A stretch of 64,000 bases of DNA from Psychrobacter immobilis. GTDB taxonomy: Bacteria > Pseudomonadota > Gammaproteobacteria > Pseudomonadales > Moraxellaceae. Each line of letters opens with the position of its first letter. The stretch's first letter is position 1. Shown here piece by piece: positions 42,338 through 52,319 of this stretch. The translations under genes and the position numbers were made by a program. A model generated the notes under the pieces. That model saw only the letters and a program-made list of their open reading frames with translations, did not search any database and was not told where the DNA came from. The stretch is from the NCBI RefSeq assembly GCF_904846185.1, contig NZ_CAJGZQ010000004.1, positions 1-64,000 on the forward strand. The letters run 5' to 3'.

Positions 42338-44182
42338 ATGCCGCAAATGCCATATAATCATTCTTATACTCGCATCAAAAAACTATCGCCGCTGCTTATT
42401 AATCAATTGGCAGCGGGTGAAGTAGTGACACGCCCAGCAGCCGTAGTCAAGGAGCTGCTAGAAAACGCCATTGACGCTGGTGCGACCAATATTGAGATAC
42501 ATATTACTCAAGGCGGCATGGGTATGATTGAAGTGGTCGACAATGGCGTGGGTATTCATCCCGATGATATGGTCATGGCAATTACCCGTCATGCAACCAG
42601 TAAAGTCGCGGATGTCGCTAACTTACACGGTATTACGACGTTGGGTTTTCGCGGGGAAGCACTAGCGGCGACGGCGGCAGTATCTCGGCTGACTTTAACC
42701 AGTAGCCATGATGACAGTGACATCGGTCGCCAGTTGCAAGTCGCGGGTGTGTTAGATGATGCGCCAAAGCTCATGCCAGTTGTGCATCATCGTGGTACGA
42801 CCATTTCGGTTAAGGATTTATATTTTAATGTACCAGCACGCCGTGGCAATTTGAAATCTATTGCGACGGAGTTCGGTCATATCGAAACGATTGTGCGCGA
42901 AGTGGCTTTGGCGCGAGCAGATGTGGCGCTGACGCTGTTTCATGATAATAAAAAACGATTGTCACTTTCTTCAAGTGCGATGTCTTTAAGTACCATGTCT
43001 TCAACTACAAGGCTTTCAAACTCAAAGTCTTTAAGTGCTGTTTCTACAAATGCTAATGGCAATAATAATGTCCATCCTTTGCCATTGGCACGTCTTGAGC
43101 AAGCGACTGGGTTACTGTTAACCAAGAAGGCGTTAGAGATAGCGATAGACTTCACCAGTTTAATGCAGCCATCTAGAGAGTATGTTAATAATAGCTTTGG
43201 CGATCAAGCGAGCGTTAATGGTTGGTTATGGCCTATCACTGATTCGCAGGATACCTTACCAAAGTTAATCTATGTGAATGGAAGACTGGTCAAAGAAGCA
43301 TTGATAAGCAATCAGCTACGCCAACTTGCCCAAACTGCTCAGTTGGTAGGAATTGGCTATGCGCTTTATTTTGATTTGCCCACTCAGTGGCTCAATATCA
43401 ATGTGCATCCATCTAAACAGCGTATCAAAATAAGTCCGCTCAATAATATTATGGCGCATGTAAGCCATGCGATTCGGGCAAAACTTAAGACGGTAGTGAT
43501 TACAGAGACGATCAGATCTACTAATGCTAATGATACGATTCAAATACTAGGTAATAGTGAGGTAGTAGATAGTAATCTGTCTATCGATAATGCATTCGCT
43601 ACTGTAATGCCAAACACATCAACGACCATTCATTCAAGCAAAAGCCATCAGGTAAAAGCGCCCAAACAACCCTATCAGTTGTCAGAAAATAGGTATTCGC
43701 CTCAAACCTTAAACGTATCAAGTGTTTCTGAGAAAATAAGTCAAAACACTAGAGATATCGCTAACGATGTCGCAACACATTCGACATCTTTGCCTTATTG
43801 CCTAGATGTTGTTACTCATTTAAATGAGGCATTAACCGAATCTGTTGGCACAACATATAGTGAGGACAAAGCGCTACCTTGGCTATTGTTTTATCATCAA
43901 AGCCAATGTGTATTGATCGGTGCAGAGAATTGGCAATCAAAGATGCGTTCATTATTTGAGTCAAGTTTACTTAGTAATAGGGCAGGTAAAAAAGATCAAT
44001 GGTTGCACAATGCAAATGACATTAATCAACAACTTGCCGCCGTGAGCATGCAGATGTCAAAGCAAGATTTGATGGTGTTCTTGGCGGATATCGACGCGTT
44101 ACTGACTCAGCATGCGATTAAAGCGATAGATGGTAATCAATTAGCAACATTGATGCTATTATCTGCGTCTGAGTCAAGATAG
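42338..44182 (+). CDS. mutL: DNA mismatch repair protein MutL
   Basis: A 614-residue mismatch-repair ATPase that links MutS to downstream nicking and excision. The GHKL motifs are complete: VKELLENAIDAGATNIEI, VDNGVGIHPDD and TTLGFRGEALAA, then HRGTTISVKDLYFNVPARRG. A Ser-rich insertion (about residues 205-245) and a low-complexity linker (about 395-485) follow. The C-terminal domain is short, and I find no DQHAx2Ex4E endonuclease motif, so it may act with a separate MutH-like nuclease. It sits between tsaE and miaA. Confidence 0.93.
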   Translation: MPQMPYNHSYTRIKKLSPLLINQLAAGEVVTRPAAVVKELLENAIDAGATNIEIHITQGGMGMIEVVDNGVGIHPDDMVMAITRHATSKVADVANLHGITTLGFRGEALAATAAVSRLTLTSSHDDSDIGRQLQVAGVLDDAPKLMPVVHHRGTTISVKDLYFNVPARRGNLKSIATEFGHIETIVREVALARADVALTLFHDNKKRLSLSSSAMSLSTMSSTTRLSNSKSLSAVSTNANGNNNVHPLPLARLEQATGLLLTKKALEIAIDFTSLMQPSREYVNNSFGDQASVNGWLWPITDSQDTLPKLIYVNGRLVKEALISNQLRQLAQTAQLVGIGYALYFDLPTQWLNINVHPSKQRIKISPLNNIMAHVSHAIRAKLKTVVITETIRSTNANDTIQILGNSEVVDSNLSIDNAFATVMPNTSTTIHSSKSHQVKAPKQPYQLSENRYSPQTLNVSSVSEKISQNTRDIANDVATHSTSLPYCLDVVTHLNEALTESVGTTYSEDKALPWLLFYHQSQCVLIGAENWQSKMRSLFESSLLSNRAGKKDQWLHNANDINQQLAAVSMQMSKQDLMVFLADIDALLTQHAIKAIDGNQLATLMLLSASESR

Positions 44183-44274
44183 CTATAACGACAAAAAATA
44201 TAATAAGCAAATTTTAGCAATGACACCGCTCAAAGTTATTTATTGCTACTAATATCATTAATAAAGGCAAGCCT

Positions 44275-45423
44275 ATGCAACTTTCATCCGACAGCTCATC
44301 TTATCGCCTAAACGCCAATTTAGCGGATAATAGCGTGGTGTGTTTGATGGCGCCGACAGCAAGTGGCAAGACTGCACTGGCTTATGAGTTATATGATACA
44401 GGGCGTTATGAGCTAATTTCAGTAGATTCAGCGCTGATTTATCGTGATATGAATATCGGTACGGCAAAACCAACCGCTATTGAGTTGGCGCGTTATCCAC
44501 ATCATTTGGTTGATATTATCGATCCTATGCAGAGCTATAGCGTCGCCGAATTTGTGCATGACGTTGCCCGTTTGATTGATAGCTGTCACGAGAATGGCAA
44601 AATACCGTTGCTGGTTGGCGGTACTATGATGTATTACATGGCGCTGCTAGACGGGCTATCTCCAGTACCTGATAGTGATGATAGTGTTCGCGCACGTGTG
44701 GAGCAGTGGAGGCAAGATAAAGGCATTAGTGCGCTTTACGACTATTTGGGTGAGATAGATCCGATCAGCCATGAGCGCCTTAATGCGACTGATACTCAGC
44801 GCATCACCCGAGCAGTTGAAGTTTATCTGCAAACTGATATTCCTATAAGTGACTGGCAGCGAAAGCCCAAGCAGGCATTGGCAAATAATCCCAATCAGCA
44901 ATGGCATGCATTGATAGTCATGCCTGATCGTCCATGGTTGCATACACGTATCGAGCAGCGTTTAGATATCATGTGGAATGACGGGTTGGTGACTGAGGTC
45001 ATTGGTCTGCTGGAGCGCTATCCTTTAACACCAAATCTACCATCCATGCGCTGCGTTGGTTATCGCCAAGTACTAGAATACCTAGTACATATCGATCACC
45101 CAGTATTTGAACAGCCTCATCTAGACAAAGCGCAATTTTACAGTGCTTTTGAAGTACTCCAGTCTTCAGATCAATCAAGCTTATCTGATGGTGCGACCGA
45201 GGCACTTGCTTGTCAGCAAATGCAAAATAAGGCATTATATGCGACAAGACAATTGGCAAAACGTCAGTACACATGGTTACGCAAAGTCATGCAATTGCCT
45301 AGTAATTCCATGGATGGGGCGATAGCAGCCGATACCTTTAGCGAGGAAGGCTATTCTATAGACCGCAATATGGTGGTAAAAGCATTCACGACGATGGCGC
45401 AGGCAAGAGACTATTTATATTAA
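44275..45423 (+). CDS. miaA: tRNA dimethylallyltransferase MiaA
   Basis: A 382-residue enzyme that adds an isopentenyl group to A37 of tRNAs reading UNN codons. The P-loop APTASGKTALAYEL is near residue 26; SVDSALIYRDMNIGTAKPT, VGGTMMYYMALLDGLSPVP and SMRCVGYRQVLEYL follow, all typical. Length is above the family average (about 310) because of a loop around residues 285-315. The ATG follows GGCAAGCCT. hfq lies downstream, as in many Gammaproteobacteria, but 471 bases away. Confidence 0.93.
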   Translation: MQLSSDSSSYRLNANLADNSVVCLMAPTASGKTALAYELYDTGRYELISVDSALIYRDMNIGTAKPTAIELARYPHHLVDIIDPMQSYSVAEFVHDVARLIDSCHENGKIPLLVGGTMMYYMALLDGLSPVPDSDDSVRARVEQWRQDKGISALYDYLGEIDPISHERLNATDTQRITRAVEVYLQTDIPISDWQRKPKQALANNPNQQWHALIVMPDRPWLHTRIEQRLDIMWNDGLVTEVIGLLERYPLTPNLPSMRCVGYRQVLEYLVHIDHPVFEQPHLDKAQFYSAFEVLQSSDQSSLSDGATEALACQQMQNKALYATRQLAKRQYTWLRKVMQLPSNSMDGAIAADTFSEEGYSIDRNMVVKAFTTMAQARDYLY

Positions 45424-45894
45424 ATCTATCAATGATACTAAAGCTATCAGTTATAGCAAAATCACTATCGCCTCAAAATATGGTATGAGTTAATACCTTA
45501 TAAATACAATATGGTGTACTAAAATTATAGTATTGCAAAAAGCTCTATGCAACTATTAGAAAGTAATGACAATTAGTATCAAAATATATCGTAGATAGCT
45601 GTTATAATTTAAATTCATCAAAATAGTAGGTGTAATATTAGCCTAACTGTGTTTTTAATCAATATTAATTGACGTTTGTTGATAAAAATAACTAATGAAA
45701 CAACTAGTTACTTAATTATTTACAATAATAATGTATTCGCGATAAAGTGGAATCACTTAAGAACAAGTAGCGTTTATTTAGATACGTTTTATAAAGAAAA
45801 TTTATTATTGTATCTGCCGTTAGCCATTATAATTAAATTAACACTTAAAATAATTGGCACTAAAACATAATTAATAATATTTAGGAGAGCTCTC
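45424..45894. other. Intergenic region before hfq
   Basis: This 471-base, very AT-rich gap separates miaA from hfq. It should carry the hfq promoters. A short inverted pair TTGCA...TGCAA lies near 45535-45553. I see no credible gene. Confidence 0.4.
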
Positions 45895-46425
45895 ATGTCA
45901 AAAGGACAAACTTTACAAGATCCGTTTTTGAACTCGCTGCGCAAAGATCGCATTCCTGTCTCTATTTTTTTGGTCAATGGTATCAAGCTGCAAGGTCAGA
46001 TTGAATCATTTGATCAGTACGTGGTATTGCTCAAAAACACTGTCAGTCAAATGGTATACAAACACGCTATCTCAACCGTCGTGCCGGCACGTAATCCACG
46101 CAGCAGTACGACGACAGGTACGAGCACCCAACCGCAAAGCGCTGCTCCAGCAGGTTATCAAGGTGGTGGGTTTGAACGTGGTAGTAATGCTGCTAGCACA
46201 GGTGGCTTTGAAGAGCGCGGTTTTGCGTCTAATCGCAGTGGTTTTAATCGTGGCGGCTTTAGCCAAGGTCAAGATCGTGGTTTTGAGCGTGGTAGCTTTG
46301 GTCAGAGTCAGGAGCGTGGCTTTGAGCGTGGCGGTTTTGGTCAAGACCGTGGTTTCGAAAACCCAGCAGAAAATACGGGTTTTGAGGAAAAGCCAAATGA
46401 TGGATCTAATGATAACAATGGTTAG
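45895..46425 (+). CDS. hfq: RNA chaperone Hfq with a long Gly/Phe/Arg-rich C-terminal tail
   Basis: A 176-residue RNA chaperone that brings sRNAs and mRNAs together. Residues 1-65 are a normal Sm-like core: [20 protein letters not shown] and the [10 protein letters not shown] (Sm2) motif. The rest, from about residue 70, is a low-complexity tail with repeated FERG, RGGF and GFGQ units and an acidic end. E. coli Hfq is only 102 residues; long Gly-rich tails are a known trait of Moraxellaceae Hfq. TTAGGAGAGCTC precedes the ATG. RG/FG-rich tails can drive phase separation or bind RNA; that is inference here. Confidence 0.94.
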   Translation: MSKGQTLQDPFLNSLRKDRIPVSIFLVNGIKLQGQIESFDQYVVLLKNTVSQMVYKHAISTVVPARNPRSSTTTGTSTQPQSAAPAGYQGGGFERGSNAASTGGFEERGFASNRSGFNRGGFSQGQDRGFERGSFGQSQERGFERGGFGQDRGFENPAENTGFEEKPNDGSNDNNG

Positions 46426-46491
46426 AGACCAAGGGTTAGAGAGAAAGATTCATTATCGAAGGCGCATTACTAATACGTGATTTATCCGATC

Positions 46492-46521
46492 AAAACCTAC
46501 TTTTTATAGTGGGTTTTTTTT
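46492..46521 (+). terminator. Terminator after hfq
   Basis: AAAACCTAC and GTGGGTTTT surround an 8-base loop, followed by a T run. Confidence 0.75.
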
Positions 46522-46654
46522 GCATAAATAAACGTATAATAATGGTCTAAAATGACGTGCCGAGTTGTTAGCGATTGGTTTCGTAGATTATTATTAATAT
46601 TGGGCATAGTATAGTAAAATACAGTATTGATTCATTATAAAATAGAGCGAATCC

Positions 46655-47647
46655 ATGAGTAATACCCAAATCAATCTAACCCATGAGCAGTTTATTAGTA
46701 AGGCCATCGAAGCGATTAACACTGAGATATCGGCATTGGCTTTACTAACAGAGCAGATAGACGATAGGTTTGCACAAGCATGCGATATTATTTTGGCTTG
46801 TAAGGGTCGAGTCGTGGTCACTGGTATGGGTAAGTCAGGATTGATTGGGCGTAAAATAGCGGCGACGTTTGCCTCTACTGGCACGCCAGCCTTTTTTATG
46901 CATCCTGGTGAAGCTGGGCATGGCGATTTAGGCATGTTGGTAAAAGGTGATGTACTGCTTGCTATCTCTAACTCTGGTGAGTCCGATGAGATTAAGATGC
47001 TGCTGCCAGTGGTCAAACACCTAAATATTCCACTGATTAGTATTAGCCGTGATAAGCGTGGTATGTTGCCTCGTGCCGCGAACATTGTATTGACGCTCGG
47101 TAAGTCGCAAGAGGCCTGTCCACTTAATCTTGCTCCTACTTCCAGTACCACGGCGACCTTAGCGCTTGGCGATGCATTGGCCGTTGCCTTAGTCCATGCG
47201 CGCAACTTTACCTCAGAGGATTTCGCATTATCGCATCCAGCAGGCGCATTAGGTCGTCAGCTGCTAACGCGAGTTGAAGATTTAATGCATACTAAGTCAG
47301 AAGATTTGCCACTCATTCATCAGCAAGCGCCACTGCAAGAAGCGCTTTTTACTATGTCTGCTGGGCGCTTAGGAATGACGGTGGTGACCGATGATAATGA
47401 TAAGGTGGTTGGGGTATTCACAGATGGTGACCTACGCCGTGGTCTAGAAAAAGGCATCGATTTGCAAACGCCGATGGGTGAAGTAATGGTTAGTAATCCA
47501 CGGCGCATTAGCAAGACCATGCGCGCATCAGACGCGCTCAGTGTGATGAATGAAAATGGCATTAGCCAGTTGCTAATTATTGACGACCAAGATCGTTTAG
47601 AAGCAATTATTACGGTACATGATTTGCTACAAGCTGGTGTAAAATAA
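46655..47647 (+). CDS. kdsD: Arabinose-5-phosphate isomerase (KdsD/KpsF)
   Basis: A 330-residue enzyme converting ribulose 5-phosphate to arabinose 5-phosphate, the first Kdo precursor. The N-terminal SIS domain shows VVVTGMGKSGLIGRKIAATF and AISNSGESDEIKMLLP; two CBS domains fill the C-terminal third (DLMHTKSEDLPLI and VMVSNPRRISKTM). Length matches E. coli KdsD (328). It opens the run kdsD-kdsC-lptC-lptA-lptB, which combines Kdo synthesis and LPS export. Confidence 0.94.
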   Translation: MSNTQINLTHEQFISKAIEAINTEISALALLTEQIDDRFAQACDIILACKGRVVVTGMGKSGLIGRKIAATFASTGTPAFFMHPGEAGHGDLGMLVKGDVLLAISNSGESDEIKMLLPVVKHLNIPLISISRDKRGMLPRAANIVLTLGKSQEACPLNLAPTSSTTATLALGDALAVALVHARNFTSEDFALSHPAGALGRQLLTRVEDLMHTKSEDLPLIHQQAPLQEALFTMSAGRLGMTVVTDDNDKVVGVFTDGDLRRGLEKGIDLQTPMGEVMVSNPRRISKTMRASDALSVMNENGISQLLIIDDQDRLEAIITVHDLLQAGVK

Positions 47648-47743
47648 ATAGAATTAATAAAGATATCGGTTTGTACAGTATAGATTCACACAGTATCGAT
47701 TTATAACAATAAAATGTAAAAAATAGCCTTAAGAAAGAGGGAC

Positions 47744-48313
47744 ATGATGCAAGACTTAATCAAAAAAGCCGGACAAGTAAAGCTGTTGATAATGGATGTC
47801 GATGGTATTTTATCAAACGGTCAAATTATCTATGATGCCAATGGTATCGAGACCAAGGCCTTTTCTGTCCATGATGGCGTAGGCGTTAAGTCGTTAGCAC
47901 GTTATGGCATTTTGACGGCTATTATTACAGGTCGTAGCAGTGCCATGGTAGATAAGCGCGCCGCGGAAATGGGCGTTAATTATGTGGTGCAAGGTCGTGA
48001 TGATAAGCTGGTTGCTTTAAATGAGCTGCTAACCATACTTGATCCAGCGCTCAATATCACGGCTGCTGATTGCGCTTATATGGGCGATGATTTACCAGAC
48101 ATTAAAGCGATGCAGACCGTTGGATTTGCTGCAACAGTACCCAATGCGCATGCTGAAGTCATCAATCGCAGTGACATGGTCACCACCCGAGCAGGTGGCA
48201 CTGGCGCTGTACGTGAAGTATGTGACCTCATTTTGAAAGGTCATGGACACTATCAAGACTTCATCGCGCACTATACGCTTGATGCAGCAAAAACTCAGGA
48301 TAATTTGTCGTGA
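47744..48313 (+). CDS. kdsC: 3-deoxy-D-manno-octulosonate-8-phosphate phosphatase KdsC
   Basis: A 189-residue HAD-family phosphatase that removes phosphate from Kdo-8-P. The catalytic aspartates are in LIMDVDGILSNG; ITGRSSAMVDKRAAEMGV and CAYMGDDLPDIKAMQ follow. The two first codons are both ATG, so the start could be 47744 or 47747; AGAGGGACATG precedes. Its stop overlaps the GTG start of lptC by 4 bases. Confidence 0.94.
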   Translation: MMQDLIKKAGQVKLLIMDVDGILSNGQIIYDANGIETKAFSVHDGVGVKSLARYGILTAIITGRSSAMVDKRAAEMGVNYVVQGRDDKLVALNELLTILDPALNITAADCAYMGDDLPDIKAMQTVGFAATVPNAHAEVINRSDMVTTRAGGTGAVREVCDLILKGHGHYQDFIAHYTLDAAKTQDNLS

Positions 48314-48894
48314 ATACTCGTGTTTTAATAGTTCTTGCCTTGATTATTGCTGGTATTGCAGGTTGGTTTTTTCAACAGCAAGGAGAGATAGCGCCGCCAG
48401 TTAGCATGGAAGCGACCGATGTTGATTATGAAGCAACAGATATCAAAGCGGTACAAACTAATGAGAAAGGCGAAACTGAGTATGAGCTGACTGCCAAAAC
48501 ATTGACGCACAATCCAGAGACCAATTTAGACGAGATGTCAGGCATCACTATGAATTGGGAGCCATCGGCAGAGCAGCGTTATCGTATTGAAGCGGGTAGT
48601 GCTGCTATCAGTCAGCAGACGGGTGAACTCAGCTTGTCAGGGGGCTTTTCACTGGTCAGTGAAGGCAATAAAGACGCGCCAGATATTGAACCGATAAAGG
48701 TGACAGGTAGTATCCTTAAAGGCAATACCAAATCAGGGCAAGTATATAGTGACGCGCCTGTTAAGATTGAACAAGGCATGAATCGGTTTGAAGCTTCTAG
48801 CATGACCGCCAACCTTGAGACCGGTGAATATGAGTTTGGTCAAGTGGCTGTCGCTTTTACTCCAGCTGAACGCCAAGATAAAGCACTGTTTTGA
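48310..48894 (+). CDS. lptC: LPS export protein LptC
   Basis: A 194-residue bitopic inner-membrane protein. One N-terminal membrane helix (VLIVLALIIAGIAGWFFQQ) anchors a periplasmic beta-jellyroll, with ETEYELTAKTLTHNPETNLD typical of LptC. It passes LPS from the LptBFG transporter to LptA. The start is GTG, in the overlap GTGA with kdsC, so translation is probably coupled. Sequence conservation in this family is weak; assignment also rests on gene order. Confidence 0.88.
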   Translation: MNTRVLIVLALIIAGIAGWFFQQQGEIAPPVSMEATDVDYEATDIKAVQTNEKGETEYELTAKTLTHNPETNLDEMSGITMNWEPSAEQRYRIEAGSAAISQQTGELSLSGGFSLVSEGNKDAPDIEPIKVTGSILKGNTKSGQVYSDAPVKIEQGMNRFEASSMTANLETGEYEFGQVAVAFTPAERQDKALF

Positions 48895-48984
48895 TCGCAG
48901 TAACTTTTATTGACTATGTAATAAAAATAGCAGCTAGCATAAAGTTTGCAAATCCTACTACCCATTATAAAACGAGTGATTTTT

Positions 48985-49563
48985 ATGACATCTAAATTTT
49001 TGCCTACTTTGCGCTCATCATTAGCACGCTTCAATCTAACATCGTGCCGCTTGCGTCAATTACATGTGCTGCCAACGGTTATGCTGCTGGCACTACCACT
49101 TTACAGTCATGCGCTGCCATCAGATGCCAATCAAGAAATCAAACTATTGGCTGATAAAGCAACCTATAGTGAGCGTACAGGCGTTACCAGCTACTCGGGT
49201 AGTGTCATTATCACTCAAGGTACGTTTAAAATGACCGCTGATAACATTACGGTTAACCTATCACAGGGTCGCAGTATCAATTCAGCAGTAGCGACCGGAC
49301 GCCCTGCAACCATGCAACAGGTAGTCACACAAGAAAAAGGGCTGGCAAAAGGTCAAGCCAATAAGATTGATTATAATGCGGTCACGGGTATTGTTACTTT
49401 GACGGGTAATGCTAAGTTGGTTCAAAATGGCGCAAGTTTTGCGGGTAATGTCATTCGTTATAGCCTAAAAGCTGGTGATGTTGAAGCAACTGCTGGCGGT
49501 AATCAGCGCGTAGAGTTGGTTTTTCCGCCCAGTAGTAATGGTAGCCAAAGTAGCATCCGCTAA
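48985..49563 (+). CDS. lptA: LPS transport periplasmic protein LptA
   Basis: A 192-residue periplasmic protein with a signal peptide whose hydrophobic core is TVMLLALPLYSHALPSD (cleavage likely after SHA). The OstA-like core follows: IKLLADKATYSERTGVTSYS, GTFKMTADNITVNLSQG and ANKIDYNAVTGIVTLTGNAK. LptA forms the bridge that carries LPS across the periplasm. ATG 48985 is chosen over a TTG at 48946. lptB follows 79 bases later. Confidence 0.9.
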   Translation: MTSKFLPTLRSSLARFNLTSCRLRQLHVLPTVMLLALPLYSHALPSDANQEIKLLADKATYSERTGVTSYSGSVIITQGTFKMTADNITVNLSQGRSINSAVATGRPATMQQVVTQEKGLAKGQANKIDYNAVTGIVTLTGNAKLVQNGASFAGNVIRYSLKAGDVEATAGGNQRVELVFPPSSNGSQSSIR

Positions 49564-49642
49564 AAATCTGAATGGTTAATGTAACTGTATCAACACCCTT
49601 TAGTGTATCAGTGCTTGAATTCTGCAACCGTATGAGTAAGTT

Positions 49643-50422
49643 ATGAGTGATAATAAAAATACAAACCCTTTAGCAACCAACAATAACGTAGCACCTGCGA
49701 CGCGACTATCAATGCAAAATCTAGGCAAACGCTATGGTAAGCGCTGGGTTGTGAAAGATGTCTCTTTCTCCGTAGAACAAGGGCAGGTCGTTGGTTTATT
49801 AGGTCCAAATGGTGCAGGGAAGACAACCAGCTTTTATATGGTGGTAGGGTTGGTCAATATGGACAAAGGCCGTGTCACTTTAGGAAAAATGGATCTGTCT
49901 AAATATGCCATGCATGAGCGTGCACGGGCAGGAATTGGTTACTTACCACAAGAGGCGTCTATTTTTCGAAAATTGTCTATCGAAGACAACATCTTGGCTA
50001 TTTTAGAAACTCGTAAAGAATTGAATAAAAGCGAGCAAAAGCAAGAACTTGAAAAGTTAATCGGTGAGTTCCATTTAGAGCATGTACGAAAATCATTAGG
50101 CATGAGCGTATCAGGTGGTGAGCGTCGTCGCTGTGAAATTGCCCGTGCATTGGCGGCTGACCCAAAATTCATTTTATTAGATGAGCCATTTGCAGGCGTG
50201 GATCCTATCTCTGTTGGTGATATCAAAGACGTTATTTTGACCCTCAAAAATCGTGGTATTGGTGTTTTGATTACCGATCATAACGTTCGCGATACCTTGG
50301 CTATTTGTGAGAAAGCTTATATCGTCTCAGAAGGTGCTATTATCGCTGAGGGTACTTCTAGTGAAGTGTTAGAAAATGAATTGGTGAAAGCCGTTTATTT
50401 GGGTAAAGACTTTCACGTATAA
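49643..50422 (+). CDS. lptB: LPS export ABC transporter ATP-binding protein LptB
   Basis: A 259-residue ABC ATPase that powers LPS extraction by LptFG. Walker A is [15 protein letters not shown] near residue 53, the Q loop follows, then the LptB-specific signature [16 protein letters not shown] and Walker [13 protein letters not shown]. The C terminus [12 protein letters not shown] is typical. About 18 extra residues precede the domain. rpoN, often next, is not here; an inverted-repeat element and radA follow. Confidence 0.95.
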   Translation: MSDNKNTNPLATNNNVAPATRLSMQNLGKRYGKRWVVKDVSFSVEQGQVVGLLGPNGAGKTTSFYMVVGLVNMDKGRVTLGKMDLSKYAMHERARAGIGYLPQEASIFRKLSIEDNILAILETRKELNKSEQKQELEKLIGEFHLEHVRKSLGMSVSGGERRRCEIARALAADPKFILLDEPFAGVDPISVGDIKDVILTLKNRGIGVLITDHNVRDTLAICEKAYIVSEGAIIAEGTSSEVLENELVKAVYLGKDFHV

Positions 50423-50423
50423 A

Positions 50424-50520
50424 TGAGGATGTGTTGAACATTGTGCTTGTCTCGAATACATTTTTGCTAAATGCGCATCGATTAGCTCTGCGTATTTTTA
50501 AATGTTCAATACATCCCTAA
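50424..50520. repeat. Small inverted-repeat element related to the MITE-like element
   Basis: TGAGGATGTGTTGAACATT at 50424-50442 and AATGTTCAATACATCCCTAA at 50501-50520 are inverted matches at about 17 of 20 positions. The TGTTGAACATT core is shared with 31624-31917. The 97-base unit begins directly after the lptB stop and can fold as one long hairpin. It may also act as an attenuator or terminator. Confidence 0.65.
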
Positions 50521-50778
50521 TATTTCAACGTGTTTTTCGCGCTACTATTCACGCTGTCTGTTAAACTTATAATTTCCATTAAGTTCTCAAGACAGCGCTT
50601 GCTACTTTTCCTATATCTAGCTATTCATCATATTTAGCATTACCTCTTCTATAAGATCTAGTCCATCATACTGATGGCTAATTTATCTCAAAAATCATTC
50701 TCAAATTAACGCTTATCAGAGCGTCACGATATTTTATCAATTAATTTTGATTGGACACTTGAATAAGGTTCATACGTT
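50521..50778. other. Intergenic region before radA
   Basis: About 260 bases of AT-rich sequence after the repeat element. It must hold the radA promoter. No gene or RNA is evident. Confidence 0.4.
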
Positions 50779-52218
50779 ATGGCAAAAAATAAGAGCAGTT
50801 ATGTCTGTCAGCATTGCGGCGCGCATTTTGGCAAGTGGGCAGGGCAATGTACCGATTGCGGTGAATGGAATAGCTTGGTTGAAGCACCAAATGTCAGCAT
50901 GCCGCATCACAATAAAAACATTTCTAAACCAGTAGCAAATCGATCAGCCTCTCGTGAATCAGGTGGTGCACCAGCAGGAAATTATTCGGGTACGCATAGT
51001 GCGGTCATGCCGCTTAATGCTGTGAGCGTAACGCTAGACACACGCTTACCAACTGGTATTAGTGAGTTTGATCGTGTACTTGGTGGAGGATTGGTTGCTG
51101 GTTCAGTCGTTTTAATCGGCGGTGACCCTGGTATCGGTAAATCGACGATTTTGCTGCAAACTGCGACTAATATGGCACGTGCCGACTCATTGGCAGGTAG
51201 CGCCTTGTATGTGACTGGTGAAGAATCATTGGCACAGGTTGCTATGCGCGCTAGACGCTTAGATTTACCAGCTGATAGATTACGCGTACTTGCCGAAACC
51301 AATGTAGAAACTATTTGTGCCGCCTTGACTCAAGAGCAGCCCGCCATCGCTATTATTGACTCTATTCAAACCATTTATACGGATGCAATCAATTCTGCAC
51401 CTGGCGGCGTCAGTCAAATTCGAGAGTCTGCGGCTATCTTGACTCGCTATGCCAAACAGACTGGCACCGCGCTATTTTTAGTGGGTCACGTGACCAAGGA
51501 AGGCACGCTCGCAGGGCCGCGCGTTCTTGAACACATGGTTGATACGGTCTTATATTTTGAAGGTCAATCAGACTCACGTTTTCGGATGATTCGTGCCGTT
51601 AAAAACCGCTTCGGTGCCGTCAACGAATTAGGTATTTTCGGTATGACGGATATGGGACTGAAAGAGGTCGCCAATCCATCAGCGATATTTTTGAGTCGCT
51701 ATGACAAACCTGTTGCTGGATCTGTCGTCATGGTCAGCCGCGAAGGCACACGACCCTTGTTGGTGGAGGTACAAGCGTTAGTCGATGATTCGCAAGGATC
51801 ACCTAGACGAATGGCATTAGGATTGGATTTTCAGCGTCTGTCCATGCTGCTGGCCGTCATGCATCGTCATGGCGGTATTCATACCAGCGGACAAGATGTG
51901 TATGTCAACGTCGTCGGTGGTGTCAAGGTTATAGAGACTGGGTCTGACTTAGCGGTATTGTTGGCTTGTGCCTCAAGTATTAAAGAAAAAGCCTTGCCAT
52001 CGTCATTGGCCGTATTTGGTGAAGTGGGATTGTCGGGTGAAATTCGCCCTGTACCGAACGGTCAAGAACGTTTAAAGGAAGCGATGAAACATGGATTTAA
52101 GCATGCCATTATCCCAAAAGCCAATGCGCCTGCTAAGGATGCTCCTCAATTTAAAGGCATCAATGTGATTGCCGTTGAACGTCTCGATGATGCCATTGAA
52201 AGTGCATTTGAACTGTAA
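50779..52218 (+). CDS. radA: DNA repair protein RadA (Sms)
   Basis: A 479-residue RecA-like protein that extends branches during recombination. The N-terminal zinc finger has CQHCG and CTDCG. Walker A is GGDPGIGKST near residue 112, the RadA motif VKNRFGAVNELG follows near residue 273, and the C-terminal Lon-like domain includes GEVGLSGEIRPV. Length fits the family (about 460). It stands as a single gene ending in a terminator. Confidence 0.95.
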   Translation: MAKNKSSYVCQHCGAHFGKWAGQCTDCGEWNSLVEAPNVSMPHHNKNISKPVANRSASRESGGAPAGNYSGTHSAVMPLNAVSVTLDTRLPTGISEFDRVLGGGLVAGSVVLIGGDPGIGKSTILLQTATNMARADSLAGSALYVTGEESLAQVAMRARRLDLPADRLRVLAETNVETICAALTQEQPAIAIIDSIQTIYTDAINSAPGGVSQIRESAAILTRYAKQTGTALFLVGHVTKEGTLAGPRVLEHMVDTVLYFEGQSDSRFRMIRAVKNRFGAVNELGIFGMTDMGLKEVANPSAIFLSRYDKPVAGSVVMVSREGTRPLLVEVQALVDDSQGSPRRMALGLDFQRLSMLLAVMHRHGGIHTSGQDVYVNVVGGVKVIETGSDLAVLLACASSIKEKALPSSLAVFGEVGLSGEIRPVPNGQERLKEAMKHGFKHAIIPKANAPAKDAPQFKGINVIAVERLDDAIESAFEL

Positions 52219-52319
52219 GGTGTAAGGGTTAATCATTTTGATTACACCTTGTTTTATAAATTATTGCTAAGCGCTACAGCTTTATCTGTAGCCTAATGGA
52301 TACAATAAACTGAAACCAT

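Noticed and set aside
45977-46480. 167-codon frame overlapping hfq
   Set aside because: It is a shifted reading of the Gly-rich repeat, Val-rich and without a ribosome-binding site.
46594-47205. 203-codon antisense frame over kdsD
   Set aside because: It is the mirror of a strongly conserved gene and has no recognisable domain.
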